A stretch of 37,795 nt of DNA from Rickettsiales bacterium (GTDB lineage: Bacteria; Pseudomonadota; Alphaproteobacteria; Rickettsiales; UBA1997). The DNA lies in NCBI GenBank assembly GCA_017475895.1, contig JAFVEQ010000003.1:1-37795 (forward strand). Direction: 5' to 3'. A program made the translations under genes and the position numbers. Under the pieces are notes generated by a model. The model made no database searches, was not told the origin of the DNA, and saw nothing but the letters and a program-made list of their open reading frames with translations. Below are positions 16,720-25,003 of the stretch, in pieces. Each line of letters starts with the position of its first letter. The first letter of the stretch is position 1.

Positions 16720-18013
16720 AACAGTCAAAATGTCCCGTTTCTAAAACTTTTTCCATTTCTTTTTCAGCACTATCTTTAGTGCTAAATTCTCCAATTACAA
16801 CTTTATACATCAAGCCGTTTTTTGTATTTGTTGGAACCACAGCTCCACCGTCCCCGACATTTCTAAACCTACTGGACAGTTCATTAGCCTTAGCTCTATC
16901 AACAAATGAACCAAGTTGTATGTAGTACTTGCCTTGTTTTAAATAGTTACTACCATTAGTCGTAGTACTTGTACTACTTTTTGTGGTATTGGCTAGAGAT
17001 GTAGTAGTCTTGGTTGTAGTCGTTTTTTTAGAATTCGAATCAACCACTTTTAGTCTTTCATCCACCTCGTTAGAACTAACGGCAACATATGTACCACTGG
17101 CGGTTGTAACCATATTGGTTTTTGCTTGATTTGTATTTCTTGAACTACTACTCTTTAACGATACACCAGTGTTCATATTTCTACCAAATTGTGAACCACT
17201 GCTGTACGAAATTTTATGCGTATCACCTGTATCTACTATATTTGTTTTATTATTTAATGCGGCAGTAGTACTAACACTATTTTTATTTCCTGCATCACTG
17301 GAATTGCCTTTAATGGCATCCATACTCTTACTTCTATTACTAGAAACACTAGCAGTAGCGGCAACCAACGGATCTATAGTGTTATCCACCTCGTTTTCGT
17401 TAGAAGTCTTATCACTACTTTTACCAGTAACCTTGTTTTTTATGTTTTTGGCGAATTTAGTAAAAGAACTTTCCTTTTTTTTGCTTTGATTTTGTGCCTG
17501 TAACTTTGTGTTATTCACACCACTTCCATTTATTTCTATAACTTGTTTCCCAGATTTGTCAGTTTTTGATTTTTGAGATGTATTACTATCAAAGTAATAC
17601 TCAGGCAAATCAAAATCTTTTATCGTTTTAGGTTTTTTGTTTTTATCAATCATTTTCGCTAAATACTCAATATCATCATCTTTAACAACCGTATCAACAA
17701 CACTTCTTAATGTATAGGCACTACTCTCCAAAACTAAATCATCTTTTATTTTTGTATCACCATTAACATTGACCGGTTGTGTATTTAACTTACCTACAGA
17801 TTGTTGCTTCTTTGTACTTTTAGCCTGTTTAGTTATGTTTTGTATATTAGACATTTCCTTTTCATCGCTCTGCACAATAGAGTTATGTAGCGGTTTTTTT
17901 CTATCAAAATATACAACTTTTCCATTTTTATTCAACACCCTATAACTCGTATGTTGGTTAACACACGAACCCAATACTAAACAAAATACAACAAATACTC
18001 TACTGTATTTCAA
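16703..18013 (-). CDS. SPOR-domain lipoprotein
   Basis: 436 residues with a TTG start (18011-18013). An in-frame stop lies two codons upstream and no ATG precedes the signal peptide. Lipobox L-G-S-C gives Cys17. A long Ser/Thr/Asn/Lys low-complexity linker covers about residues 40-350, with Thr runs near 330-345. The C-terminal 75 residues are a SPOR domain (Y-Y-I-Q-L-G-S-F ... Y-K-V-V-I-G-E-F) which binds denuded peptidoglycan glycans at the septum. Overall this resembles RlpA/DedD-type septal proteins, but the RlpA catalytic double-psi barrel is not seen. Likely tethered to a membrane while reaching septal wall. Confidence 0.85.
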   Translation of the reverse strand: MKYSRVFVVFCLVLGSCVNQHTSYRVLNKNGKVVYFDRKKPLHNSIVQSDEKEMSNIQNITKQAKSTKKQQSVGKLNTQPVNVNGDTKIKDDLVLESSAYTLRSVVDTVVKDDDIEYLAKMIDKNKKPKTIKDFDLPEYYFDSNTSQKSKTDKSGKQVIEINGSGVNNTKLQAQNQSKKKESSFTKFAKNIKNKVTGKSSDKTSNENEVDNTIDPLVAATASVSSNRSKSMDAIKGNSSDAGNKNSVSTTAALNNKTNIVDTGDTHKISYSSGSQFGRNMNTGVSLKSSSSRNTNQAKTNMVTTASGTYVAVSSNEVDERLKVVDSNSKKTTTTKTTTSLANTTKSSTSTTTNGSNYLKQGKYYIQLGSFVDRAKANELSSRFRNVGDGGAVVPTNTKNGLMYKVVIGEFSTKDSAEKEMEKVLETGHFDCYVFKR

Positions 18014-18148
18014 ATCCTAAATACATCTTATTTTACTGAATGGTACAATAGTATTTAAAAAAATCAAGGTATTTTTGCCATTTTTAAGATTTCTAACCAC
18101 TGAGTATTCAACTACTGGCAAGTAAAAAGGCTTCCAGATAAAAAACAC

Positions 18149-18176
18149 TTGCTTTTTTCTTTTATCATATTATAAT
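18149..18176 (+). promoter_or_regulatory. Promoter of the M23 peptidase-bactofilin-rpsU operon
   Basis: TTGCTT (18149-18154), 16-nt spacer, TATAAT (18171-18176). The -10 lies in the palindrome ATTATAAT, so a minus-strand -10 for the SPOR operon also exists at 18169-18174, but without a good -35. Predicted start near 18183. Confidence 0.55.
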
Positions 18177-18205
18177 GTTGTATCAGTGTATTAATTACTT
18201 TTATC

Positions 18206-19273
18206 GTGTCACTTACGAATAAATATAAAAATTTTTTGAAAAAAAAGAGAAAAGTCATAGTACTTACAGAAGATGGTATAAAATCAAAAGAGATAACAAA
18301 TTTTTCAAAAATACTGCACTCGGTTTTTGTAGTTTGGTTTTTAGTAGCAAACATATCGTTGGCTTTAAATTTCAGAATGCAAATGATTAAAAACAAAAAA
18401 ATAAAAGACCTGAAGGATATCAATTTGGATTTAAACTACAAAATACAAGACCTTAATTATGTTGTTGGAAATATAAAAGAATATTTTGTAGCGTTAAATT
18501 TTTACGATAGATTTGAAGATTTAGATGTCAAAAAAGTCAGCTATGCCACAAGTAAATTAGTCAATAGAAACTATGAAAATATTGATGAGTATAATGAAAT
18601 ATTACCAATACTAAACAACATAGATAGAGACATAACAAACGTAGAAATTTTAGTTAATTCAAGAATTAATGGTTTGAATGATATATTAAGTGAAGTATCA
18701 CTGGAGCAAAAGGCCAGAGAAATTTATAACATAAGTTATAATAATTTTAATGTCAGAGAAAGCAACGATCTTATATTCAAAAACAGTATATTGGTTAAAA
18801 GAGGTAACTTTTCTGAGTTAAAAAATAAGATAAAATACATGAACTTCTTAGAATCATTTTTAAACTCAATGCCTATAGCTAAACCAATAAGAAACTATTA
18901 TATGTCGAGTAAATTTGGTTCCAGAATTGATCCGTTTACAAAAATGGTAAGAAAACACAACGGTTTAGACCTAGTCGGTCCATATAACGCCACCATCTAT
19001 GCCGCAGCCGATGGTGTTGTTGATTTGGTAGCAAATAGAAGAGGCTTTGGAAATATTGTTGGAATTAATCACGGAAATGATATAAGAACTGAATATGCTC
19101 ATCTTAATACCTCATTGGTTAAGACTGGTGATGTGGTAAAAAGAGGAGATAAAATAGCTATACAGGGTAGCACCGGTAGAAGTACAGGACAACATCTCCA
19201 CTGGGAAGTTAAAATTAAGAGGGAGAGTGTCGATCCAATTAAATTTATAAGAGTTAGTGAAAAATTATTTTAA
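18206..19273 (+). CDS. M23-family (LytM) peptidoglycan endopeptidase
   Basis: 355 residues with a GTG start. Charged cytosolic N-terminus, one membrane span (about 36-55), a helical coiled-coil region (about 60-215) and a C-terminal LytM domain. The zinc and catalytic residues are complete: H251-N-G-L-D255, E-Y-A-H-L, and H330-L-H332-W-E. The enzyme is therefore expected to be active in the periplasm, cutting peptide crosslinks. It is followed 14 bases later by bactofilin, a pairing seen in curved and stalked Alphaproteobacteria where the peptidase and cytoskeletal protein act together in cell shape. Confidence 0.93.
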   Translation: MSLTNKYKNFLKKKRKVIVLTEDGIKSKEITNFSKILHSVFVVWFLVANISLALNFRMQMIKNKKIKDLKDINLDLNYKIQDLNYVVGNIKEYFVALNFYDRFEDLDVKKVSYATSKLVNRNYENIDEYNEILPILNNIDRDITNVEILVNSRINGLNDILSEVSLEQKAREIYNISYNNFNVRESNDLIFKNSILVKRGNFSELKNKIKYMNFLESFLNSMPIAKPIRNYYMSSKFGSRIDPFTKMVRKHNGLDLVGPYNATIYAAADGVVDLVANRRGFGNIVGINHGNDIRTEYAHLNTSLVKTGDVVKRGDKIAIQGSTGRSTGQHLHWEVKIKRESVDPIKFIRVSEKLF

Positions 19274-19287
19274 CAATAGAGGGTATT

Positions 19288-19665
19288 ATGGCTTTAATAG
19301 GTAAAGATATTCCATCAGTTATAGCAAAGGGAGTTGTTATAAAGGGAAATATTGAAAATGGACAAAACATAGAAATAGAGGGCAAGATCGAGGGCGATAT
19401 AACTGCCAAGATTGTTACCATAAGAGAAAATGGAGTTGTAAACGGAAATGTAAAATGTGAAATTTTCAACATAAGTGGTACCTTTGATGGTAATGTTAAT
19501 TCCGATAAAATCAACATAGCTGACACTTCGGTCGTAAATGGTACATTGGAATATAATTTTTTATCGGTTGATTTTGGTGCCACAATAAACTGTGAATTGA
19601 AGAGAATCACACAAAACCAAAAAAAAATTATTGATGTTCTAAAAACAGGTGATGCTAAGAAATAG
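19288..19665 (+). CDS. Bactofilin (cytoskeletal polymer protein)
   Basis: 125 residues. The central part is a right-handed beta helix built from repeated hydrophobic rungs: I-E-G-K-I-E-G-D-I-T, G-V-V-N-G-N-V, G-T-F-D-G-N-V, S-V-V-N-G-T-L. Bactofilins polymerise without nucleotides and are membrane associated. The short N-terminal tail (A-L-I-G-K-D-I-P-S-V) may carry the membrane-binding and peptidase-binding motif. A GAGGG site precedes the start. It directly follows the M23 peptidase gene and precedes rpsU by 53 bases. Confidence 0.93.
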   Translation: MALIGKDIPSVIAKGVVIKGNIENGQNIEIEGKIEGDITAKIVTIRENGVVNGNVKCEIFNISGTFDGNVNSDKINIADTSVVNGTLEYNFLSVDFGATINCELKRITQNQKKIIDVLKTGDAKK

Positions 19666-19718
19666 TTTTATTTATGTTTGTTTTATTAATAAGTGATTGA
19701 AGGTGGTAAATTTATAAA

Positions 19719-19904
19719 ATGGTTCAGGTTATTATAACAGATCAAAACAGACTTGAGATGGGTATAAGGATTTTTAAAAAGAAGACCCAAAGAGAGGGTA
19801 TATTGAAGGAATCCAGAAGAAGAGCTGAATATGAGAGTCCATCTGAAAAAAGAAAAAGAAAACTGAAAGAAAGTATTTCAAGAGCAAAAAGAAAAAAGAA
19901 ATAG
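19719..19904 (+). CDS. rpsU: 30S ribosomal protein bS21
   Basis: 61 residues, the proteobacterial length. The family core F-K-K-K-T-Q-R-E-G-I-L-K-E-S-R-R-R and the very basic C-terminal helix (K-R-K-R-K-L-K-E-S ... R-A-K-R-K-K-K) are clear. bS21 sits on the small-subunit platform near the anti-Shine-Dalgarno end and assists initiation. A GGTGG site lies 11-15 bases before the start. Transcription ends at the strong terminator 18 bases after the stop. Confidence 0.96.
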   Translation: MVQVIITDQNRLEMGIRIFKKKTQREGILKESRRRAEYESPSEKRKRKLKESISRAKRKKK

Positions 19905-19922
19905 TTTTAATTTAGTGAATAG

Positions 19923-19956
19923 ATAGCCTCCATAATTTACGCGGAGGCTATTTTTG
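19923..19956 (+). terminator. Rho-independent terminator after rpsU
   Basis: A perfect 9-bp stem, ATAGCCTCC (19923-19931) with GGAGGCTAT (19943-19951), an 11-nt loop and a T-tract. This is the clearest intrinsic terminator in the window. It closes the M23-bactofilin-rpsU unit. Confidence 0.92.
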
Positions 19957-19968
19957 TAAATTATTTGC

Positions 19969-19996
19969 TTGAAAATTATTATCAAATATTTATATT
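19969..19996 (+). promoter_or_regulatory. Promoter of the BI-1/degP/dnaX/virB operon
   Basis: TTGAAA (19969-19974), 16-nt spacer, TATATT (19991-19996). Predicted start near 20003, about 26 nt before the ATG. It lies directly after the rpsU terminator, so this is a new transcription unit. Confidence 0.55.
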
Positions 19997-20028
19997 ATAT
20001 TCAGATATAAACAAAAGATGGTGAACAA

Positions 20029-20742
20029 ATGAAATACACAAACATATATAACAACACTGAAAGTCGAACATTTGATTCAGGAATAAGAAATTATATGCAT
20101 TCAATATATCGCAATATGAGTATTGCTCTTTTGGTCAGTGCCGTTGTTGCTTTTATAGTTGGCAATAGCCATTCACTTTTAGGGATGTTATACTCAAATC
20201 CAATAATTGCACTAATAGTTCAATTGTCACCGGTATTTTTTGTTTACAATTTCGGCAGATCAATAATGAATTTAGAAGTTCAGGAAGCAAGAAATAAACT
20301 TTATATATTTTCAGGATTAATGGGTTTATCACTGTCAACGATATTTGTATTTTACACAAGACAAAGTATAATGGAAATGTTTTTAACAACCTCGTTGACC
20401 TTTGGTTGCATGAGTTTATACGGATACACAACAAAAAGAGATTTAACCAGTTTAGGTTCGTTCCTAACAATGGGTATATTTGGGCTATGTATTGCATCAA
20501 TAATTAACTTGTTCATAAGAAACACTTCATTTAGTCTGGGTATGTCATACATAGGTGTTGTAATATTTACTCTCTACACAGCTTTTAATGTTCAAAATTT
20601 AAAAAGATTGTATAACTACATGGGCATAAACAGTGAAAATTCAGAAAGAATAGCCGTTCTTGGTGCTCTTAACCTATACATAACATTCATAAATCTATTC
20701 ACAACTCTACTGCACCTATTCGGAAATAGAAGAAGTAATTGA
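20029..20742 (+). CDS. Bax inhibitor-1/YccA-family integral membrane protein
   Basis: 237 residues with seven predicted membrane helices, the family topology. Signatures include the N-terminal Y-M-H-S-I-Y-R-N-M, G-Y-T-T-K-R-D-L-T-S-L-G between helices 4 and 5, and the closing L-G-A-L-N-L-Y-I-T-F-I-N-L-F. In some homologues (YetJ) two aspartates form a pH-sensing pair that gates a calcium leak. Here the matching positions read T-A-F-N and L-Y-I-T-F, without Asp. E. coli YccA modulates the FtsH protease. The gene is separated from the DegP gene by one base. Confidence 0.92.
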   Translation: MKYTNIYNNTESRTFDSGIRNYMHSIYRNMSIALLVSAVVAFIVGNSHSLLGMLYSNPIIALIVQLSPVFFVYNFGRSIMNLEVQEARNKLYIFSGLMGLSLSTIFVFYTRQSIMEMFLTTSLTFGCMSLYGYTTKRDLTSLGSFLTMGIFGLCIASIINLFIRNTSFSLGMSYIGVVIFTLYTAFNVQNLKRLYNYMGINSENSERIAVLGALNLYITFINLFTTLLHLFGNRRSN

Positions 20743-20743
20743 T

Positions 20744-22246
20744 ATGTTCGCTAAAAACATCGCTTTATGTATAGTTGGTTTTGTATTTTCTGTCAATTTA
20801 GCTTTCGGCAGTAATGTCAGTTTGAAGGCAAGTAACAATCTGGAAAAAAACACTGTCGAAAGAGAGGATACTAATAACACAAATATAAAAGGTTCGATAT
20901 GTAACAACATTCCAGACGTATATAATAGAATATCACAATCGGTCCTGCAAATAAAATCATTTAAAATCAATGACATGGTTATAAATGGTAATAACGGCAA
21001 TTACTATAGCTATAAAAAGTCTATGGAGTTATACTCGGTTGGCTCAGGTTTTGTTATAAGTGAAGATGGTTATATACTAACAAATAATCATGTTATTGAT
21101 GGTGCTGATGAAATTATGGTTTATTTGAAGAATATCGAATACAAAGCAGAACTGATAGGTAGCGATTTTTATCAGGATGTAGCATTGCTAAAAATTAATT
21201 CTAGAGCTAAACTAACACCATTAACACTCAAAGAGGATATAAAATACAATGTCGGAGAAGAAATAATTGCAGTTGGTAACCCTTATGGTTTAGGAATTTC
21301 TGTATCAAGTGGCATAATATCTGCCGTAAACAGAAGTATAAGTGAAATTGATATGAATAATTTAATTCAAATTGACGCTATAATCAATAGAGGAAATTCT
21401 GGTGGCCCGTTATTCAATTGTAACGGTGAAGTCATAGGTATGAATACAATATTGTATTTTAATAATATCAATAAAAACAATACAACTTTAGATGTTAATG
21501 GTAATAAAAATAACAACGATTTCGGTGTTGGTTTTGCAATACCAGCTGATGTTATTATGAGCATAGTGGATAAAATAAAAGAGGTTGGTTACATACAAAA
21601 AGGCTGGATAGGCATAAAAGGACAAAACATAAAAAGCGATATATTAAAAATAATAAATTCCAAAAAACAAAGTGGCGTAATGGTAATTGACATTACCAGC
21701 GGAAGTCCAGCAAACAACGCCGGAATTTTGATTGGTGATGTAATCATATCATACAATAACACAAATATTGTGGATAACAATCAACTTCTGCGTTTAATAA
21801 AAAACACGGATGTAGATAGTACGGCTGATGTTTTGGTTTTGAGAAACGGCAGATATTTAAGAATTAAAGTTAAGGTTGCAGATTCTCCGGAAATTAATAA
21901 ATACAATGAAGTTGATGAAAGCATTAAAACCAATTCAATCGAGTTTATGGATATTATTTTAACAAAAATAGATGAAAATTTAGTGGAAAAATATAAGATA
22001 TACAACAATAAATATGGTATGTATGTACTTAAAGTAAAGGAAAAAAGTATAGCAAACTACTACGGTATAGAGGCAGGAGATGTGGTTTTAAATGTAAATC
22101 AGTTTTCAACAAATACAAAAGAAGATTTCCTATCGGCTATAAACAACATAAAATTAAGCGGCAAAAAAGAATTTTTTATGATTTTAAAGAAAAAAAATGA
22201 TAAAAAAAATATCCTGTTAAAACTAAATACAAATCTTATTGAATAA
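20744..22246 (+). CDS. degP: DegP/HtrA-family periplasmic serine protease
   Basis: 500 residues. A signal peptide (about 1-23, ending A-F-G) directs it to the periplasm. The trypsin-like domain has an intact triad: His116 in T-N-N-H-V, Asp145 in Q-D-V-A-L-L, and Ser219 in G-N-S-G-G-P. Two PDZ domains follow (about 275-375 and 395-495), each with a G-I/D-V carboxylate-binding type loop. This is the DegP/Do architecture that degrades or refolds misfolded envelope proteins. It starts one base after the BI-1-family gene, so the two quality-control genes are co-expressed. Confidence 0.95.
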   Translation: MFAKNIALCIVGFVFSVNLAFGSNVSLKASNNLEKNTVEREDTNNTNIKGSICNNIPDVYNRISQSVLQIKSFKINDMVINGNNGNYYSYKKSMELYSVGSGFVISEDGYILTNNHVIDGADEIMVYLKNIEYKAELIGSDFYQDVALLKINSRAKLTPLTLKEDIKYNVGEEIIAVGNPYGLGISVSSGIISAVNRSISEIDMNNLIQIDAIINRGNSGGPLFNCNGEVIGMNTILYFNNINKNNTTLDVNGNKNNNDFGVGFAIPADVIMSIVDKIKEVGYIQKGWIGIKGQNIKSDILKIINSKKQSGVMVIDITSGSPANNAGILIGDVIISYNNTNIVDNNQLLRLIKNTDVDSTADVLVLRNGRYLRIKVKVADSPEINKYNEVDESIKTNSIEFMDIILTKIDENLVEKYKIYNNKYGMYVLKVKEKSIANYYGIEAGDVVLNVNQFSTNTKEDFLSAINNIKLSGKKEFFMILKKKNDKKNILLKLNTNLIE

Positions 22247-22262
22247 AAGGACTGAGGCAAAA

Positions 22263-23483
22263 ATGAGTGATGAATACAAGGTTCTAGCAAGAAAATATAG
22301 ACCACAAAAGTTTAGTGAGGTTATAGGACAAGACGTTTTGGTTAAAACACTAACTAATGCCATAGAAAAAAACAAAATACATCACGCTTTTATATTGACC
22401 GGAATAAGAGGTGTAGGAAAAACCACAACAGCAAGATTAATAGCAAAATCTTTAAACTGCATTGGCCCAGATGGTAAAGGAAAGGAAACAACAGACCCTT
22501 GTCTAGAATGTGTGCATTGCAAAGCGATAGCAAACGGAAATGATCAGGACGTCGTAGAATTCGATGCCGCTAGCCATACGGGTGTTGGAGATATAAGAGA
22601 TATTATAGATAGTATAGGTTACGCTCCGGTTAATTCAAGATACAAAATCTACATAATAGATGAAGTTCATATGCTATCAAATAGTGCCTTTAATGCACTT
22701 TTAAAAACTCTAGAGGAGCCACCAGCTTATGTAAAATTCATATTCGCCACAACAGAAATAAGAAAGGTTCCAATAACAATTTTATCCAGATGTATAAGAT
22801 TTGATCTAAACAGAGTTTCACAGGATATTTTGGCAAAACATGTTATAGATGTAGCCAATAGAGAAGGATATACAATAGCAGATAGTTCAGCAAAAATAAT
22901 AGCAAGCGTTGCCGAAGGTTCCGTCAGAGACTCAATGTCTCTACTGGATAGAATAATATCCTTCAATAATTTTTCCAAAAACATTGAAGAAGAAACTGTA
23001 ATAAATATATTGGGACTTGGTGGGAAAGAGAAAACGTATTCACTGTATGAGAATATGATAAAATTAAATACAGAAGAAGCTATAAAAACTTTTAATGAAA
23101 TCTACTTATCCACCAGTGGTGTTGAAATGCTTTTAAACGATATGTTAGAAATAACACACCTACTGCTGATGAAAAAAAATAACATAACAACTGATGCCTT
23201 AACAAGTTTTCAAAAGGAATGGCTAGAAAAACAAGATATAACAATGTCTGCGCTGTTTAGAGTATGGCAATTCCTGATAAAAGCAATAGCTGAAGTGAAT
23301 AGCGTTGTAAATCAGAAGAACTTTGTTGAGGTTTTGATATTAAAAATTTGTTATGGAATAAACATACCGGAAATAGGTGATATAATAAAAAAATTGAAAA
23401 ATAATTCTAATGATTTAAACTCTGGCAAGAGTAGTTTAACAAACATGGTGTTAAACACATTTAGTGGTTCAAAAATTGTGTAA
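22263..23483 (+). CDS. dnaX: DNA polymerase III clamp-loader subunit DnaX, gamma-length only
   Basis: AAA+ ATPase of the clamp loader. Start is ATG 22263 with GAGG upstream. An in-frame TTG at 22239 lies inside degP and is rejected. 406 residues. Walker A G-V-G-K-T-T, a four-Cys zinc module (C...C-L-E-C-V-H-C), the D-E-V-H-M-L Walker B, sensor 1 F-A-T-T-E and the arginine finger S-R-C are intact. Domains I-III end near residue 370. The tau-specific C-terminal domains that bind DnaB helicase and the polymerase alpha subunit are missing, and virB10 starts two bases after the stop, so no frameshift could add them. Confidence 0.95.
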   Translation: MSDEYKVLARKYRPQKFSEVIGQDVLVKTLTNAIEKNKIHHAFILTGIRGVGKTTTARLIAKSLNCIGPDGKGKETTDPCLECVHCKAIANGNDQDVVEFDAASHTGVGDIRDIIDSIGYAPVNSRYKIYIIDEVHMLSNSAFNALLKTLEEPPAYVKFIFATTEIRKVPITILSRCIRFDLNRVSQDILAKHVIDVANREGYTIADSSAKIIASVAEGSVRDSMSLLDRIISFNNFSKNIEEETVINILGLGGKEKTYSLYENMIKLNTEEAIKTFNEIYLSTSGVEMLLNDMLEITHLLLMKKNNITTDALTSFQKEWLEKQDITMSALFRVWQFLIKAIAEVNSVVNQKNFVEVLILKICYGINIPEIGDIIKKLKNNSNDLNSGKSSLTNMVLNTFSGSKIV

Positions 23484-23485
23484 AT

Positions 23486-24982
23486 ATGGCAGATAATACC
23501 GTTAATAATGATCCGATTGTTGTTGAAGATCCTGTTGTTGATATCGATAACGATGATCAGGGTGGTGGAGGTGCTTCAAATAACAACATAAAATATATAA
23601 CTATAGGAGCTTCTGTTATCATAAGCATAATAATTTATTTTATGATATTTTCTGGCGGTAATAAAAACGACACTGTCGATTCAAGTCAAATAGTCAGAGA
23701 CACAAAACCCGCTGCAGTTAACAACGCTCCAATCGATAATATTGGCAGTGTTATTGGTATAAATTACAATGATACGGATTATGGTAACACTGAAACCAAT
23801 AGAGAACTGTTAGAATTACCAGAATTGCCAAAATTACCGGAAACCATAACACAAAATATAGAAGAGGAAATTAAGGAAACAAAAAGACAGGGTCTTCCGG
23901 ATAATGTTTTTACAAAGGATGAAGTTGATGAAATGGTCAATTTGAAACTTAAAAGTTTTGAAACGGAAATGAAAAAAATTAAAAACGAAAGTGAGAAATT
24001 AGCAAAAGAACTAGAAAAAAGAAAACTTGAAGAAGAAGAAAGTAAAAAAAATAGAAAAATCGCATCGATACTTGGAAATCAGGAGACAATAACGCTGACC
24101 GGTGTTTCAGATAATGGATTACCACCAAATATGGTTGATGAAAAAACTCTAGAGGAACAGAAAGCCGAGGAAGAAAAAGAGCTTCTCATAGCACAGAGAA
24201 AGAGGGTTATGCAGGAAAGAAGATCATCATCAATGTTTAAAATGCAGGGTGGAGGTGGAGGAACTGACGATAGTATAGAAAAAGACAGCATCATAATAAC
24301 AGATAAAGATAGTCTACATAATATAGAGGAAACAAAAACTGATGTCGTTGCCACAAAAACGGCCGATATGTCAAGAACAATTGCACAGGGTAAAATAATA
24401 GCCGCTGTACTTGAAAACGCTATAGATACAGATGTTCAAAATCAAGTTAGAGCCGTAATATCTAGAGATATTTATTCTGAGTCTGGTAAAAATATACTAA
24501 TTCCAAAGGGATCTAGGATTATAGGAACATATCAAACCGTAACCAGCACAACCATTGCCAGATTAAACATAACTTGGACACGAATTTTGAGAACTGACGG
24601 ATTAAGTATAACAATAAGTTCAAGTACGGCGGACAATTTAGGTAGAGGCGGTGTCGAGGGTGATTTGGATAACAAGTACACACAAATAATAAGAAACGCC
24701 TTCCTATCGAGCGTCGTATCAATAGCAAGTGCTGCTTTGGTGGATAAAATAACAGATACGGTAACCACCACCTCCACCAGTGGCACCACCACAACCACAA
24801 CATCAAATGCCACAAATCAGGCTATAATAGATGCTACAAAAGATTTTGGTGATGAAATGCAAGATATAGTTGACAATTTAAAAGAAGAAAAACCGACAAT
24901 AAGAGTGGCACAGGGAACAAAAATAAATATAGTTGTTAATCAGGATTTAGCGTTACCAATATTTAAACAAAAAGGTAAGTAA
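23486..24982 (+). CDS. virB10: Type IV secretion protein VirB10/TrbI family
   Basis: 498 residues. Acidic cytosolic N-terminus, one membrane span (about 36-57), then a long charged coiled-coil linker. The C-terminal TrbI/VirB10 beta-barrel (about 300-498) has I-P-K-G-S-R-I-I-G-T-Y, W-T-R-I-L-R-T-D-G-L-S-I and the closing I-N-I-V-V-N-Q-D. VirB10 spans both membranes and forms the outer-membrane pore. A Thr/Ser tract around residues 430-447 sits in the region of the helices that cross the outer membrane. No ribosome site is visible; it starts two bases after dnaX stops and is probably translated by coupling. virB11 follows after 21 bases. Confidence 0.93.
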   Translation: MADNTVNNDPIVVEDPVVDIDNDDQGGGGASNNNIKYITIGASVIISIIIYFMIFSGGNKNDTVDSSQIVRDTKPAAVNNAPIDNIGSVIGINYNDTDYGNTETNRELLELPELPKLPETITQNIEEEIKETKRQGLPDNVFTKDEVDEMVNLKLKSFETEMKKIKNESEKLAKELEKRKLEEEESKKNRKIASILGNQETITLTGVSDNGLPPNMVDEKTLEEQKAEEEKELLIAQRKRVMQERRSSSMFKMQGGGGGTDDSIEKDSIIITDKDSLHNIEETKTDVVATKTADMSRTIAQGKIIAAVLENAIDTDVQNQVRAVISRDIYSESGKNILIPKGSRIIGTYQTVTSTTIARLNITWTRILRTDGLSITISSSTADNLGRGGVEGDLDNKYTQIIRNAFLSSVVSIASAALVDKITDTVTTTSTSGTTTTTTSNATNQAIIDATKDFGDEMQDIVDNLKEEKPTIRVAQGTKINIVVNQDLALPIFKQKGK

Positions 24983-25003
24983 AGCAATAAATAGGAGTAG
25001 AAA

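Noticed and set aside
17169..17489. Plus-strand open frame of 106 codons, hydrophobic
   Set aside because: Antisense to the low-complexity linker of the SPOR lipoprotein; the leucine-rich product mirrors Lys/Asn/Ser codons.
22239..22262. Upstream TTG start for dnaX
   Set aside because: It lies inside the end of degP and has no ribosome site, whereas ATG 22263 has GAGG at good spacing and matches the family N-terminus.
23400..23483. Programmed frameshift producing a tau form of DnaX
   Set aside because: No slippery A-run with downstream structure is seen, and no tau-like sequence exists in another frame because virB10 starts two bases after the stop.
24519..24815. Minus-strand open frame of 98 codons (and an overlapping one of 93)
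   Set aside because: Opposite the Thr-rich part of virB10. The Trp/Leu/Val-rich product is an artefact of Thr and Ser codons read backwards, with no ribosome site.
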